Shown here piece by piece: positions 51,904 through 61,525 of a DNA stretch of 64,000 nucleotides. Every line of letters starts with the position of its first letter. Position 1 is the first letter of the stretch. The notes below the pieces were generated by a model. It saw only the letters and a program-made list of their open reading frames with translations. It was not told the DNA's origin and did no database searches. The DNA is taken from the NCBI RefSeq assembly GCF_000421825.1, contig NZ_ATXT01000002.1:1-64000 (forward strand), read 5' to 3'. Both the position numbers and the translations under genes were made by a program. This DNA comes from Humibacter albus DSM 18994 (GTDB lineage: Bacteria; Actinomycetota; Actinomycetes; Actinomycetales; Microbacteriaceae).

Positions 51904-52917
51904 GTGACCGATCTCCGCAACGTCCCCCTCAGCGTGCTCGATCTGGCGACCCGTGAGGCGGGGGCGACGAACGCGGACGCGGTGGCCGGTAGCATCCGTC
52001 TGGCTCGCACCGCCGAGAGCCTCGGCTTCGAACGCTTCTGGGTCGCGGAACATCACGGCATGCCGGCGGTCGCCTCGAGCGCCCCGGCCGTGTTGATCGC
52101 GGCGATCGCTGCTCGCACCGAGCGCATCCGGGTCGGAAGCGGTGGCGTCATGCTGCCGAACCACGCGCCGCTCGTCGTCGCCGAGCAGTTCGGCACGCTC
52201 CGGGCGCTGTACGGCGACCGAATCGACCTCGGCATCGGCCGTGCTCCGGGCACCGATCAGGCGACCGCCGCCGCACTGCGCCGCAGCGAGGATGCCCTGG
52301 GTGCCGACGATTTCCCCCAGCAGCTTCTCGACCTGCTCGGGTTCTTCACCGGCGGATTCGCCCCCGACGACCCGCTCGCCGGTCTGCGCGCCGTGCCGGG
52401 TCTCGGCGACCAGCCGGAGGTGTGGCTGCTCGGATCCAGCGCCTTCAGCGCCCAAGTCGCCGCCGCTCTCGGCCTGCCGTTCGCGTTCGCACACCACTTC
52501 GCCGGACAGAACACCGAGGAGGCGCTCGACCTGTACCGCGAGCGGTTCCAGCCGAGCGAGACGCTGTCGCAGCCGCACACCATGATCGCCGTGACAGTGC
52601 TGGCGGGCGACGACCCCGACGAGGTGCGGCGGCAGTCGTTGCCCGCTGTGCTGTCGTTCCTCCAGATGCGGCGCGGACTCAAGCCCGAACCGGTGTCGGT
52701 GGCCGAGGCATCCGCTTACGAGTTCAGTCAGCTCGAGCTCGACTTCATGGCGGCGCGAAACGCGCGACAGGCGTTCGGCACGGCAGACGTGGTGCGTGAC
52801 AAGCTCGCGTCGCTGCTGCATTCGACCGGCGCTGATGAGCTCATGATCGCGTCGGGAGCTGCGGAATCGGATGCCCGCGTGCGCTCCCTCGAGATCGTCG
52901 CCGACCTGTTCGCGTAG
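51904..52917 (+). CDS. LLM class flavin-dependent oxidoreductase
   Basis: 337 aa bacterial luciferase-like TIM barrel: [13 protein letters not shown] near the start, [19 protein letters not shown] and [13 protein letters not shown]-type blocks characteristic of MsnO8-type LLM proteins. Uses FMNH2 or F420 to oxidise an unknown substrate. GTG at 51904 gives the family N-terminus ([15 protein letters not shown]); the upstream frame is the minisatellite. Monocistronic. Confidence 0.87.
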   Translation: MTDLRNVPLSVLDLATREAGATNADAVAGSIRLARTAESLGFERFWVAEHHGMPAVASSAPAVLIAAIAARTERIRVGSGGVMLPNHAPLVVAEQFGTLRALYGDRIDLGIGRAPGTDQATAAALRRSEDALGADDFPQQLLDLLGFFTGGFAPDDPLAGLRAVPGLGDQPEVWLLGSSAFSAQVAAALGLPFAFAHHFAGQNTEEALDLYRERFQPSETLSQPHTMIAVTVLAGDDPDEVRRQSLPAVLSFLQMRRGLKPEPVSVAEASAYEFSQLELDFMAARNARQAFGTADVVRDKLASLLHSTGADELMIASGAAESDARVRSLEIVADLFA

Positions 52918-52920
52918 CGG

Positions 52921-52964
52921 CGCCGCGCTCCGTCGGTTCTTCTGCGACCCGACGAAGCGCGGCG
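52921..52964. terminator. convergent-gene hairpin
   Basis: A 9-bp stem (CGCCGCGCT at 52921-52929 with AGCGCGGCG at 52956-52964), one mismatch, then a 6-bp stem (CGTCGG/CCGACG), between the LLM gene and the convergent surface protein. Confidence 0.65.
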
Positions 52965-52980
52965 TTCCGGATGGTTCCCG

Positions 52981-55900
52981 CTAGCCGCGTGCGCCTTTGC
53001 GGCGGCGCAGAACCGTGAACGCCACCCCGAGGCCGAGGAGCAGGATCGCGGCGAGGCCGGGAAGGAAGGGGTCGCTGCCCGTGTCGGCCAGGGCCGCATC
53101 GGACGCGGACCCGCTCGAGTCGTCGCTGGAGCCGGCAGCGCCCGTGGATCCCGATCCCGTGGTGCCCGACGGATCGGACGGGTCGGCGCCGCCCGTGGAC
53201 GGGTCCTGATAGACGGCCAGGTTCAGCATCTGGTCGGCAGCGGCGGTGAAGTCACCGGCGGCGCGCGTCTTCTGGTTCCACGTGCGGCCGGGCGTCGTCG
53301 CGGCCTTCGAGGAGTCGATCCCGAGAACGAGGCCCGAGTACCGGTTGACCAGCCGCACCGTGCCGTCCGCCTCGCCCGTCTCAGCCGAGGTGTTCGGAAC
53401 GATGAACCACTGCTGGCCGACGCCCGCCGCGTCCTTCGACGTGAGTGTCAGCGCGGCGCCCCAGGCGCGTCCGGCCGCCGTCGAGCCGTCGACGCCGAGC
53501 AGGTCGCCCGACCCGTCGGCGATCGTGTACGAGCCGTCGCCGGTGGCCGCGAAGCTCCAGACACCGGATGCCTTGTCGACGTCGGTCGCGCTCGTCACCG
53601 CGCTACCGTCAGAGTCCACCTGCAGCAACTGGTCGTTGCCGTTCGCGATCGTGTACTTCTTCGTGGTGTCGATCGCACTGGCCGGTTCGTCGCCGTCGAT
53701 CGTGACGTTAGCGTACTCCGCCGCGGAACCATCCATGCAACCGAACGAGCAGTAGGAGCGGAACGACTTGCCCACGATGGCGGTGTTCGTCTTGTTCGCG
53801 GGGTCGATGAACCAGCGGTACCAGGATGCCGTCGTGTAGTCGGTCCCCGTGTCGCCGAGCTTGAACCACTTCTGCGTCGCGAGGCTCTTCGTCGCGTAGA
53901 ACTCCTGTGGCGCCTTGCCCGACTGGTCGACCGCCTGAGGCTCGCCGATGTACAAGCCGAGATACGCGTCGTACGTGACGTCCATCACGAACAGCGGGGA
54001 GGTCGCGGGCATCTCGCCTGCGGCGATCTGCTGCTGCGCCGTGCCCTGCGTGTTCGGGTTGTACTCCTTCCCGGGAGCGGTGTACGCGGTCGGGCTGTCA
54101 TCGGTGACGGGAGTCATGTTGCTTTCCTTGCCGCCGATGCCCGGCTGCGTCCACGTGCCGTCGTACCACTTCTCCCAGGAGCCGGTGGCCATCTTGCCGG
54201 AGATCGGAGCCCGGGCGACGTGCTCGTAGAACGCGACCCAGCCGCCGGACTTGTTCACGACGCGCGACCCGTAGAAGGCGTAGAAGTATCCGGATGCGTA
54301 GTCGACGTAGAGACGCGGGTCGCCGTCACCGTAGTAGTAGGTCTGGTTGGGGAACGCCGCGGCATCGCCTCTGACAGTGCTGAACGGCGACGTGATTGCG
54401 TGACCCGGGATGCTCCACGTCTTGCCCTGGTCGATCGAGACGGCGTAATCGATCGAGTCGTAGTGCAGGCCGTCGCCGAACGGCTCCGGCGTGAACTCGT
54501 TGTGCACGAGCCCGTACCAGTCGCCGGTGTCGGGGTCGACCCAGATCTGCGTGAGGTCGCAGTAGTTCGCCTCGCTGTGCGCGGTTGAGCCTTCGGCGAC
54601 CGTGGCCTCGGTGCCGGTGGGGCTCTCGTTGCAGCGCTTGGTCGTGTCGTTGTTCTTATCCGCGGCGTCGTTCGGGTTGACGGCGTTGTTGAGCGCCGAC
54701 ACCGACGTGGCGTCGTCGATGTTCGTCCCCGACCAGAACGCCCACTTGCGCGGATCGCTCGCCCCGTAGATGGCCTCGGACTGACTGAAGTAGAACGTGC
54801 CGTCCTGATCGACGTACGGGCTCGCAGGCGTGTCCCATGGGCTGGACCAGGAACCGAGCGAATCGGCAGTCACACTGTACGGGCCGTCCGGCTCCGTCGG
54901 TGAGGTGTCCACGGGAGCCGTGTCGGCGTCCGTCGAGTACGCGACGAGTTCGGAGGCGGAGGCGTTCGGCGTGCCATTGATCGCGTTCTCCGCCTCGAAG
55001 CGCACGTAACGCGCCTTCACGGCCTTGTCGAACGTGACGTACTGGATCTCGGCGGCGCTCGTGGGCTGCGTGAAGGTGGCGGTGCCAGAAAGCGCCCAGC
55101 CGGAGGCATCCGGATCCTTGGCCGTCGACTCGTCGTCGGTCGTGAAGACCTTGGCGTCCTTCACCGGGCCATTGCTCTGCACCTTGACCGAGTACCCGAG
55201 GCCGGTGAGGTCGAACGAGCCGCCCACGTCGAACGTGATCCAGTGCGGCATCGGGTCGGGGTCACCGCCGTTGTACGCCGAAGCCCACTGCGTGGTGTAG
55301 TCCTGATCGAACGCGGAGCCAGGGGACCCGTCGCCGCTGCTGGTCGCCTCGGAGTCTGCTCCGACCAGCGCGTACTGGGCGTTGGTGATGGCCTTGCCAG
55401 CGGGCTGATCCGAAACGTCGTCGGTCGAATACACGACGATCTCGGAGGCCGACGCGTTGTCCGACCCGTTCACCGAACTGAGCACCTTGAACTCGACGTA
55501 GCGCGCCGTGACAGGCTTCGCGAAGGTTACGTACTGGATCTCGGTGGCGCTCGTGGGCTGGCTGAAGGTAGCGGTCCCCGCTGAGGTCCACTGGTCACTG
55601 GACCCATCTTTGGCCACGTTCGCGTCGTTGGTCGTCAGCACCTCGACGTCCTTCGCCGGCCCATTGCCCTGCACCTTGACCGAGTAGCCGAGGCCGGTCA
55701 GCGTCTGTTCGGCGCCGATGTCGAAGGTGACGTAGTGCGGCATTGGTGTGTCAGCGATCCCGCCGCCGTGATAGCGCACCGCCCACTGCGTCGAGTAGTC
55801 GCCGTCGAAGGCGCCGGCGGCGGTGCCGTCGAGAGCGGGTGGGGAGGGGTAGGGATCCGACTCGGAGTCGACGTCGAGCACCGTGTAATGCGAGTCGTCG

Positions 55901-56049
55901 ACGGCAGTGCCTGCGGGCGGCGTGTTCACGGTATCGGCGCTGGCAGGAACGGCCGTGCCGAGAGCGACCGTGGCGGTGACGGCCAGAGCGACGACTCCGG
56001 CGAGGGCGGTGCGGCGCGAGCGGGCCGCATGGGCGGTACGTGGGGGCAT
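52981..56049 (-). CDS. large surface protein: two discoidin domains, propeller-like core, ricin-type domain, LAxTG anchor
   Basis: 1022 aa. Signal peptide (about 1-38, ASA cleavage), then two tandem F5/8C discoidin-like (CBM32-like) domains (about 45-210 and 217-375) that are close duplicates of each other. A central region of about 380 residues rich in aromatic/Asp motifs (DPRLYVDYASGYFYAFYG) reads like a five-bladed propeller hydrolase. A ricin-B-like carbohydrate-binding stretch (about 790-945, QLLQVDSDGS...) and a Gly/Ser linker follow. The end is ALADTG, a hydrophobic helix and RRRKGARG, a sorting signal for a class E-type sortase. Likely a wall-anchored carbohydrate-active protein; catalytic class not assignable. 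Confidence 0.8.
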   Translation of the reverse strand: MPPRTAHAARSRRTALAGVVALAVTATVALGTAVPASADTVNTPPAGTAVDDSHYTVLDVDSESDPYPSPPALDGTAAGAFDGDYSTQWAVRYHGGGIADTPMPHYVTFDIGAEQTLTGLGYSVKVQGNGPAKDVEVLTTNDANVAKDGSSDQWTSAGTATFSQPTSATEIQYVTFAKPVTARYVEFKVLSSVNGSDNASASEIVVYSTDDVSDQPAGKAITNAQYALVGADSEATSSGDGSPGSAFDQDYTTQWASAYNGGDPDPMPHWITFDVGGSFDLTGLGYSVKVQSNGPVKDAKVFTTDDESTAKDPDASGWALSGTATFTQPTSAAEIQYVTFDKAVKARYVRFEAENAINGTPNASASELVAYSTDADTAPVDTSPTEPDGPYSVTADSLGSWSSPWDTPASPYVDQDGTFYFSQSEAIYGASDPRKWAFWSGTNIDDATSVSALNNAVNPNDAADKNNDTTKRCNESPTGTEATVAEGSTAHSEANYCDLTQIWVDPDTGDWYGLVHNEFTPEPFGDGLHYDSIDYAVSIDQGKTWSIPGHAITSPFSTVRGDAAAFPNQTYYYGDGDPRLYVDYASGYFYAFYGSRVVNKSGGWVAFYEHVARAPISGKMATGSWEKWYDGTWTQPGIGGKESNMTPVTDDSPTAYTAPGKEYNPNTQGTAQQQIAAGEMPATSPLFVMDVTYDAYLGLYIGEPQAVDQSGKAPQEFYATKSLATQKWFKLGDTGTDYTTASWYRWFIDPANKTNTAIVGKSFRSYCSFGCMDGSAAEYANVTIDGDEPASAIDTTKKYTIANGNDQLLQVDSDGSAVTSATDVDKASGVWSFAATGDGSYTIADGSGDLLGVDGSTAAGRAWGAALTLTSKDAAGVGQQWFIVPNTSAETGEADGTVRLVNRYSGLVLGIDSSKAATTPGRTWNQKTRAAGDFTAAADQMLNLAVYQDPSTGGADPSDPSGTTGSGSTGAAGSSDDSSGSASDAALADTGSDPFLPGLAAILLLGLGVAFTVLRRRKGARG

Positions 56050-56424
56050 GTGTCTACCTAGCTACGTCGTTGGGCTCGATATGGCGGAAGCGACTGCCAC
56101 ACTACGCCGCTGATATCGGTAACACCAGTCCTGGCATGAGAATAAGACCACCCACTGTTATCGGGGCTCAAGGGCGTGGCCGCCCATTCGCCGAGTCAGG
56201 TGATGGGATGCTCGCAACCGCCGAGGCCGCTGAGACATGTCACAAGCAATCGGCCGGCCGCGTCGTGGACCACCGGTCACGATCTCCGCACGGCTGTTCG
56301 AGCCTCGACGTGTGCGTGCGGTGAGTGGCCGTGCCCACGCGAATGGATGCGAGCAGATTGCGCTGGGTTCGACCTAGCGTCTCCTGGTACGCGTCAGCCG
56401 GGCCGCGCTGGGGCGGTCTCTCGG
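56050..56424. other. intergenic region without a recognisable gene
   Basis: 375 bp between the start of the surface protein and the stop of the aldolase gene. Short open frames are not protein-like. A minus-strand TATTCT (56139-56144) could serve as a -10 box for the surface protein, but no matching -35 is seen. Nothing else supported. Confidence 0.5.
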
Positions 56425-57294
56425 TCAGGCGTACTGCGTGACCGCAAGCTTCAATCGAGCCCGAACCTCTTCATCGACCTGGTCCAGAGCCATTCGCGAG
56501 GTCCCAGCGTCGATGCCTTGCTCAGCGAGGCCAGCGCGCATGCGTTCGGGGTCGCCGTCGACCAGGTCGACGACCGCGTCGATATCCGCCTGCAGCGACG
56601 CGAGTCTTCCCCTGTCGCCGCGCTCGATCGCATCGGCCATCGCGACGAACGGCTTCGGGAACACGGAAGCGACGCCGGAGACCACTCCCTGCGCACCGTG
56701 ATCAATCACGTTCGCGAGCTCACGGTCGGCGCCGGCGTACAGCCGGAAACCTTCCGGCGCGACGGACCGGTACTGCTCGAGCGTCTGCAGACCTTCACCG
56801 CTGATCTTCGCTCCCACGATTCCGGGCACGCGCGCGATCTCCGCGAAGAGCTCGGGGGAGACCGGATTGCCTGTCCTCGCGGCGAAGAGATAGGCATACA
56901 TCTCAAGGCCGTCTGCAGCGGCAGAGATCTCACGGTAGAACGACAGGATTGCTGCGTCGCTCGCGGGCAGATAGTAAGGCGTGAGGGCCGCGACCGCTGT
57001 GGCTCCGGCATCCTTGGCCTGCCGGATGAGTCGTTTGGCTTGGAACGCGCTGGCCGCGCCGACATGCACGACGAGCCGCTTCCCCGCCAAGGTCTCGATG
57101 CTGAGCTTCGTCAGTTCGCCGCGTTCCTCCTCGGAAAGAGCGGCGAACTCGCCGGTGGTGCCGAGTACGAACGCTCCGTCAGTGCCCGAGGATGCGATGT
57201 GCTCCAGGATGCGCCTTGAGCCCGCGAGATCCACGGATCCATCTGATGAGAAGGCGACCGGAGCCGCGGTGAGGATGATGGGTCTTGTGGTCAT
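56425..57294 (-). CDS. DapA/NanA-family aldolase or dehydratase
   Basis: 289 aa TIM-barrel class I aldolase of the dihydrodipicolinate synthase superfamily. GTTGEFAAL (substrate carboxylate), TPYY with the proton-relay Tyr, and the Schiff-base Lys in GAKISGEG are visible. Members cleave or condense 2-keto acids (DHDPS, N-acetylneuraminate lyase, KDG aldolase). Context in a sugar cluster argues for a catabolic keto-sugar-acid aldolase rather than lysine biosynthesis. Divergent from the isomerase gene across a LacI-type operator. Confidence 0.85.
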   Translation of the reverse strand: MTTRPIILTAAPVAFSSDGSVDLAGSRRILEHIASSGTDGAFVLGTTGEFAALSEEERGELTKLSIETLAGKRLVVHVGAASAFQAKRLIRQAKDAGATAVAALTPYYLPASDAAILSFYREISAAADGLEMYAYLFAARTGNPVSPELFAEIARVPGIVGAKISGEGLQTLEQYRSVAPEGFRLYAGADRELANVIDHGAQGVVSGVASVFPKPFVAMADAIERGDRGRLASLQADIDAVVDLVDGDPERMRAGLAEQGIDAGTSRMALDQVDEEVRARLKLAVTQYA

Positions 57295-57494
57295 CTGAAT
57301 TCTCGCTACTCATGACGGACGAAATGTCGGCAGCCGACCGCGTTCGTGGCCGATCTACGGGCCGATTCTAAGCGACCGCTATGACGCCGAAGCGGCGAGA
57401 CAACACGGTAGTTCGCCCACCAGGCTCTCCGGTCGAAGCTCGCGCCGATGACCGCCCTTCATCCGTCGGGCCTCAAATGCGATCGACGGTCGAC

Positions 57495-57523
57495 TTGATC
57501 CAGTTCTGTGGTCTTGATAACGT
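57495..57523 (+). promoter_or_regulatory. predicted promoter of the isomerase-like gene (TTGATC-17-TAACGT)
   Basis: -35 TTGATC (57495-57500), 17-nt spacer, -10 TAACGT (57518-57523). The -10 lies inside the LacI operator at 57513-57530; transcription would start near 57530. Confidence 0.55.
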
Positions 57524-57530
57524 TACCAAG
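57513..57530. promoter_or_regulatory. LacI-family operator (CTTGATAACGTTACCAAG)
   Basis: 18-bp palindrome with a single asymmetric pair, closely related to the site at 61484-61499. It covers the predicted -10 box and lies 21 nt before the GTG start at 57552. Confidence 0.75.
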
Positions 57531-57551
57531 CAGTGCATCTTGGAGGCTGAT

Positions 57552-59324
57552 GTGGATAAGTATCTGCCGGGAGCGGTAGACGGTTCGTCGTACGACAAGT
57601 TCCCGACGGTCCCGCTTCCTCCCGGCCATCGCCTATGGAGGGGTGCCGCGGTCTGGGAGCGAATCGGCCAGGAGATCGAGCTCGGTGCGCGGGCGATCGC
57701 GGTGGACGCGTACCCCGGCGTCGACATGGAAGATCTGACTCGTGTTCTGGCCGAGCAGTTCCCCGATGCGGAGATCGTCGACATCGAAGAGGCGGCGGCG
57801 AAGCCGATCGGCGAGATCGACGCCATGATCGAGAACAATCTCACTGAGGACCGTGTATTCGGAGTTCTGAACCATCAGACGCTCGAGGCGTTCTACGATC
57901 CGGATCGCCTCCGACTCGTGGCGGTCGCGCTCGCCTCGTCCGATCGAACGACATTCGTCGTCGGCTGGGGTGCAACGCTCGCACCGGCGCATTTCGATGT
58001 GATCGTGCTCGCAGATATGGCGCGATGGGAGATCCAGCAGAGGCAACGCGCCGGCGCCCCGAACTGGCGTTGCGCGAACTTCGACGAGGATCCGATTCGA
58101 AAGGTGAAGCGTGGCTACTTCGTCGAATGGCGGGTCGCCGACCGGCACAAGCGAGCCATCTTCGATCGCGTCGACTACGTTCTCGACACCAACGTCTCGG
58201 TTCGAGACGCGAAGCTGATCACTGTCGAAACCTTCGCGGCCGGCCTCGCCGCAACCGTGAAGAGGCCCTTCAGGGTGGTGCCGTTCTTCGATCCCGGAGT
58301 CTGGGGCGGTCAATGGATGCGCGACGTCTGCGGCCTCGGAGACGAGCCGAACTACGCGTGGTGCTTCGATTGCGTGCCCGAGGAGAACAGCATTCTTCTC
58401 GAGGTGAACGGAGAGTCCATCGAGCTTCCCGCGCTCGATCTCGTCTTCTCTCATCCACGCGAGCTTCTCGGCGAAAAGACGTTCGCCCGCTTCGGAGCAG
58501 AATTCCCGATCCGGTTCGACTTCCTGGACACGATGGGGGGCGGCAATCTATCACTCCAGGTGCATCCGCTGACTGACTACATCCAGAGCACGTTCGGAAT
58601 GCACTACACACAAGACGAGAGCTACTACATACTCGATGCTGCTGAGGACGCCGAGGTCTATCTGGGGCTCAAGACGGATGTCGACCCATCGGCGATGGAA
58701 GCTGACCTCCGGAATGCCTCGCGCGGCGAAGGCACATTCGACGCAACACGGTTCGTGAACACTTTCCCCGCCAAGAAGCACGACCACTTCTCGATCCCGG
58801 CCGGCACAGTCCACTGTTCGGGGGCTAACTCGATGGTGCTGGAGATCTCAGCCACCCCCTACATCTTCACGTTCAAGATGTGGGATTGGGGGCGCGTGGG
58901 TCTGGACGGAATCCCGCGGCCGATCCACCTCGATCATGCGATGCGAAACATCCAGTGGGGCCGCGACAGTGAGTGGACCAGTCGCAACCTCGCGCCTGAG
59001 CCCGTTCCGGTGTCTAGCGGACCAGGATGGGTCGAAGAACGCACTGGGCTGCATGAGCTCGAGTTCATCGAAGTGCGCCGACACTGGTTCGAAGGCACCG
59101 TGCTGCACGACACTCACGGGACGGTGAACGTTCTGAACCTTGTCGAAGGTGCAGAGGCGGTTGTCGAGAGCCCGTCCGGAGAATTCGAGCCCTTCGTCGT
59201 TCACTACGCGGAGACCTTCATCGTCCCCGCGCAGGTGGGCGCATACACGATCCGTCCCCATGGCCGTTCGATCGGCCAGCGGCTCGGTACGGTCAAGGCC
59301 TCGGTGCGCGGCACGCACGCCTGA
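57552..59324 (+). CDS. class I mannose-6-phosphate isomerase-like protein
   Basis: 590 aa from the GTG at 57552 (GGAGG, 5-nt spacing). The C-terminal half is a PMI class I cupin with zinc-ligand blocks SLQVHPL, a Glu in QDESYYIL and His in GTVHCSG. The N-terminal ~230 residues resemble the P-loop-less kinase-like extension found in long PMI-like proteins. The frame is open back to 57381, but an operator and promoter lie within that extension, so the downstream start fits better. Predicted to interconvert a sugar phosphate such as mannose-6-P and fructose-6-P. It faces the minus-strand ROK kinase, which may supply its substrate. Confidence 0.82.
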   Translation: MDKYLPGAVDGSSYDKFPTVPLPPGHRLWRGAAVWERIGQEIELGARAIAVDAYPGVDMEDLTRVLAEQFPDAEIVDIEEAAAKPIGEIDAMIENNLTEDRVFGVLNHQTLEAFYDPDRLRLVAVALASSDRTTFVVGWGATLAPAHFDVIVLADMARWEIQQRQRAGAPNWRCANFDEDPIRKVKRGYFVEWRVADRHKRAIFDRVDYVLDTNVSVRDAKLITVETFAAGLAATVKRPFRVVPFFDPGVWGGQWMRDVCGLGDEPNYAWCFDCVPEENSILLEVNGESIELPALDLVFSHPRELLGEKTFARFGAEFPIRFDFLDTMGGGNLSLQVHPLTDYIQSTFGMHYTQDESYYILDAAEDAEVYLGLKTDVDPSAMEADLRNASRGEGTFDATRFVNTFPAKKHDHFSIPAGTVHCSGANSMVLEISATPYIFTFKMWDWGRVGLDGIPRPIHLDHAMRNIQWGRDSEWTSRNLAPEPVPVSSGPGWVEERTGLHELEFIEVRRHWFEGTVLHDTHGTVNVLNLVEGAEAVVESPSGEFEPFVVHYAETFIVPAQVGAYTIRPHGRSIGQRLGTVKASVRGTHA

Positions 59325-59378
59325 TCGACGTCGGGCGGAGACCGAGGCCGCTACCCCGATCGGGCGAACGCGAAGCGA

Positions 59379-60284
59379 CTATGCAAGCATCGCCGACCCG
59401 ATCAGCGGAGCGTCGTCGAAGAGCGTCGAGGCGCGGATGTTCACGGTCTCGGCAGTCACATCCTGCACAGCGCGCGCGAACGGCCCGCCCAGGACATCCC
59501 AGGACCGGGCCATGGATCCTCCGACTACAGTCTCAGTCGCTCCGAACCGGGCAATCCAGGGTGCCAGGGCCGTGCCGAGCTCGAACATGGCGGCATCGAG
59601 GATCTCGGCGGCATGAGCTTCGCCCCGGCGTGCGCGATCGGCGATCTCGCGCACTGTCCGCCGATCATCGCGGTGCTGTCCGTACCTACGCTGTATTGCG
59701 CGTGTCGAGACGAAATCCTCCAACGGCCGACCCTCGATCTCGAGAAGATGCGCCCAACCATGCGGTGGCACTTCTCGGCCGGACTCGACCGGGTGGCCGT
59801 AATCGAGGAAGGCCGAGCCAACCCCTGTTCCGAGTGTGATGCACACGAAGCGGGCAGCCCTGTGCGGCGACGCTGACCACTCGCCCACTCCGTACGCTAC
59901 GGCGTCATTCACAAAGCGCACATCTCCCCGCTCGACGCCGAGGACGGCGCTCAAGCGTGTTCGGAGGTCCACGTTGGCGAGGGCAGCGAATTTCGCGACG
60001 CCCTCGAACGTGCCGGACCCGCGCTCATAATCGAAGGGCCCTGGCAGAGCTATCGTCCAGGCGCCCGCACCCGGAGCCGCTCGTCGGAGCGTTCCGGTGA
60101 TCGACTGGAGTATCTCGTCGGCGTTGGCTTCCGGCTCGATCTCTCCCGTCGCCCGTCTGATGACGCGTGGTTGGTCTCCGACCTCGATCACGGCCGCCGT
60201 CACGTGCGAGCCCCCGATATCTGCAACCCAGCGGAGTTCCTCGCCGCCAGGGGAGTCTTCGGCGATATCTGCGGCGATGGACAT
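59379..60284 (-). CDS. ROK-family sugar kinase
   Basis: 301 aa, no N-terminal helix-turn-helix, so an enzyme rather than a regulator. ATP and sugar motifs are visible: VADIGGSHVTAAV, ALPGPFDYERG, FVNDAVAYGVGEW (catalytic Asp) and LGTGVGSAF. The cysteine-rich zinc motif CxCGxxGCxE of typical ROK kinases is absent (the region reads HGWAHLLEIEGRP). ATG at 60284 has AGGAG upstream; an upstream start at 60341 would overlap the lacI stop. Likely phosphorylates the imported hexose for the isomerase. Confidence 0.85.
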   Translation of the reverse strand: MSIAADIAEDSPGGEELRWVADIGGSHVTAAVIEVGDQPRVIRRATGEIEPEANADEILQSITGTLRRAAPGAGAWTIALPGPFDYERGSGTFEGVAKFAALANVDLRTRLSAVLGVERGDVRFVNDAVAYGVGEWSASPHRAARFVCITLGTGVGSAFLDYGHPVESGREVPPHGWAHLLEIEGRPLEDFVSTRAIQRRYGQHRDDRRTVREIADRARRGEAHAAEILDAAMFELGTALAPWIARFGATETVVGGSMARSWDVLGGPFARAVQDVTAETVNIRASTLFDDAPLIGSAMLA

Positions 60285-60337
60285 TCGTGGCTCCTGGAGT
60301 ACATCGGGGCGTGCAGCGTCCGAGTGGCCTCTCGACA

Positions 60338-61402
60338 TCACTTCGGGCCCTCCGGCGTCAACTGCAGGTAAACCGGAAGCTCGACGGTTTCGGCGGCCAG
60401 GCCTCCGCGGGCCCCGTCGATGCGGTCCAATAGCATCTGCGCAGTGCGACGGCCTAGCTCTCGTGGATCGTGGGCAACCACAGACAGTGGCACCGGGGAC
60501 AGGTCGGCGAACTCAAACCAGTCGAATCCGATGAGCCTTATTGCCGGCGTCTCGGATGTGCGAGTTGATCGAATCCGCGCGATAGCGCGGATCGCTCCCA
60601 CCGTGTTGCGGTTGTTGGCGGAGAAGACCGCCGTCGGGGGAATCTCGTGCGCGAGCAGTTCAGTCAGGGCCCTTTCCGCTCCCACCGCTTCCTGCTGGCC
60701 TGTTCGGACGAGATGCTCATAAACCGGCACGTTGTGATCCCGGTGAGCATTTCTATAGCCCTGCAGACGACGCTGCCCTGTGAGCACGGAGGTGCGGGTG
60801 CCGAGGAATGCGATCTGCCGGTGCCCTTCGTCCAGTAGCCGGCTCGTTGCCTCGTATGCTCCGCCGAGGTCATCGATCAGCACCGTGTCGACGTCTAGCC
60901 CGGGAACGGAACGGGAGGCGAAGACGATCGGGCTTCCGCCGAGCGATTCCGGTGCGAGGTGATCGGCGTGCGTGGGATCCGCGGGTACGACGATCAGGCC
61001 TTCAACGCGACGGCCGATGAAATCCGCGACGAGTTGACGCTCCAGGTCGGGGTCTTCATTGGAATTGCCGACGATGATCCGGCGGTTGGCCTTCGCGGCG
61101 ATCTCCTCGATGCCGCCTTGCATCTCGGCGTAGTACGGGTTCGCGATGTTGGTGATCGTGACCCCGATGAGGCCCGACTTATGACCGGGTCGGAGGCTCC
61201 GGGCGTTCTCGTTCCTGCGGTATCCCAATTCTGACGCGGCATGCTCGACGCGGCGACGCATCTGCGGTCGCACGTTCGGACCGCCGGCGAGGACCCGCGA
61301 AGCGGTCATGGGGCTAACTTGGGCCCGCTCCGCCACGTCTTTGATGGTGGGCGGTCTCGTCGGGAGCTTCGCCGGTTCGTCGTCACCGGACGGGGCATTC
61401 AT
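60338..61402 (-). CDS. LacI-family regulator of the sugar cluster
   Basis: 354 aa. HTH and hinge (TIKDVAERAQVSPMTASRVLAGG and a later LGY), then a sugar-binding sensor domain. The ATG at 61402 has no Shine-Dalgarno but a TATAGC -10 box about 9 nt upstream, so it may be leaderless; upstream codons in the open frame are not protein-like. Between its gene and the divergent ABC operon lies an operator (61484-61499). A related one lies before the isomerase gene, so it probably controls both. Confidence 0.88.
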   Translation of the reverse strand: MNAPSGDDEPAKLPTRPPTIKDVAERAQVSPMTASRVLAGGPNVRPQMRRRVEHAASELGYRRNENARSLRPGHKSGLIGVTITNIANPYYAEMQGGIEEIAAKANRRIIVGNSNEDPDLERQLVADFIGRRVEGLIVVPADPTHADHLAPESLGGSPIVFASRSVPGLDVDTVLIDDLGGAYEATSRLLDEGHRQIAFLGTRTSVLTGQRRLQGYRNAHRDHNVPVYEHLVRTGQQEAVGAERALTELLAHEIPPTAVFSANNRNTVGAIRAIARIRSTRTSETPAIRLIGFDWFEFADLSPVPLSVVAHDPRELGRRTAQMLLDRIDGARGGLAAETVELPVYLQLTPEGPK

Positions 61403-61483
61403 GCTGGGCACGCTATACCACCGAATCTTCCTGACGGCGTCATCGTCTTGCGCCGTCTCAACGCATGTGTTACTTTCGAGCAA

Positions 61484-61499
61484 TTGGTAACGATACCAA
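61484..61499. promoter_or_regulatory. LacI-family operator (TTGGTAACGATACCAA)
   Basis: 16-bp palindrome with perfect 6-bp arms, in the lacI/ABC-importer divergent region. Same consensus as 57513-57530 (TTGRTAACGWTAYCAA), the expected form for a LacI/GalR-family repressor. Confidence 0.8.
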
Positions 61500-61525
61500 A
61501 CATTAGTCGGAACAAGGGAGTTCGT

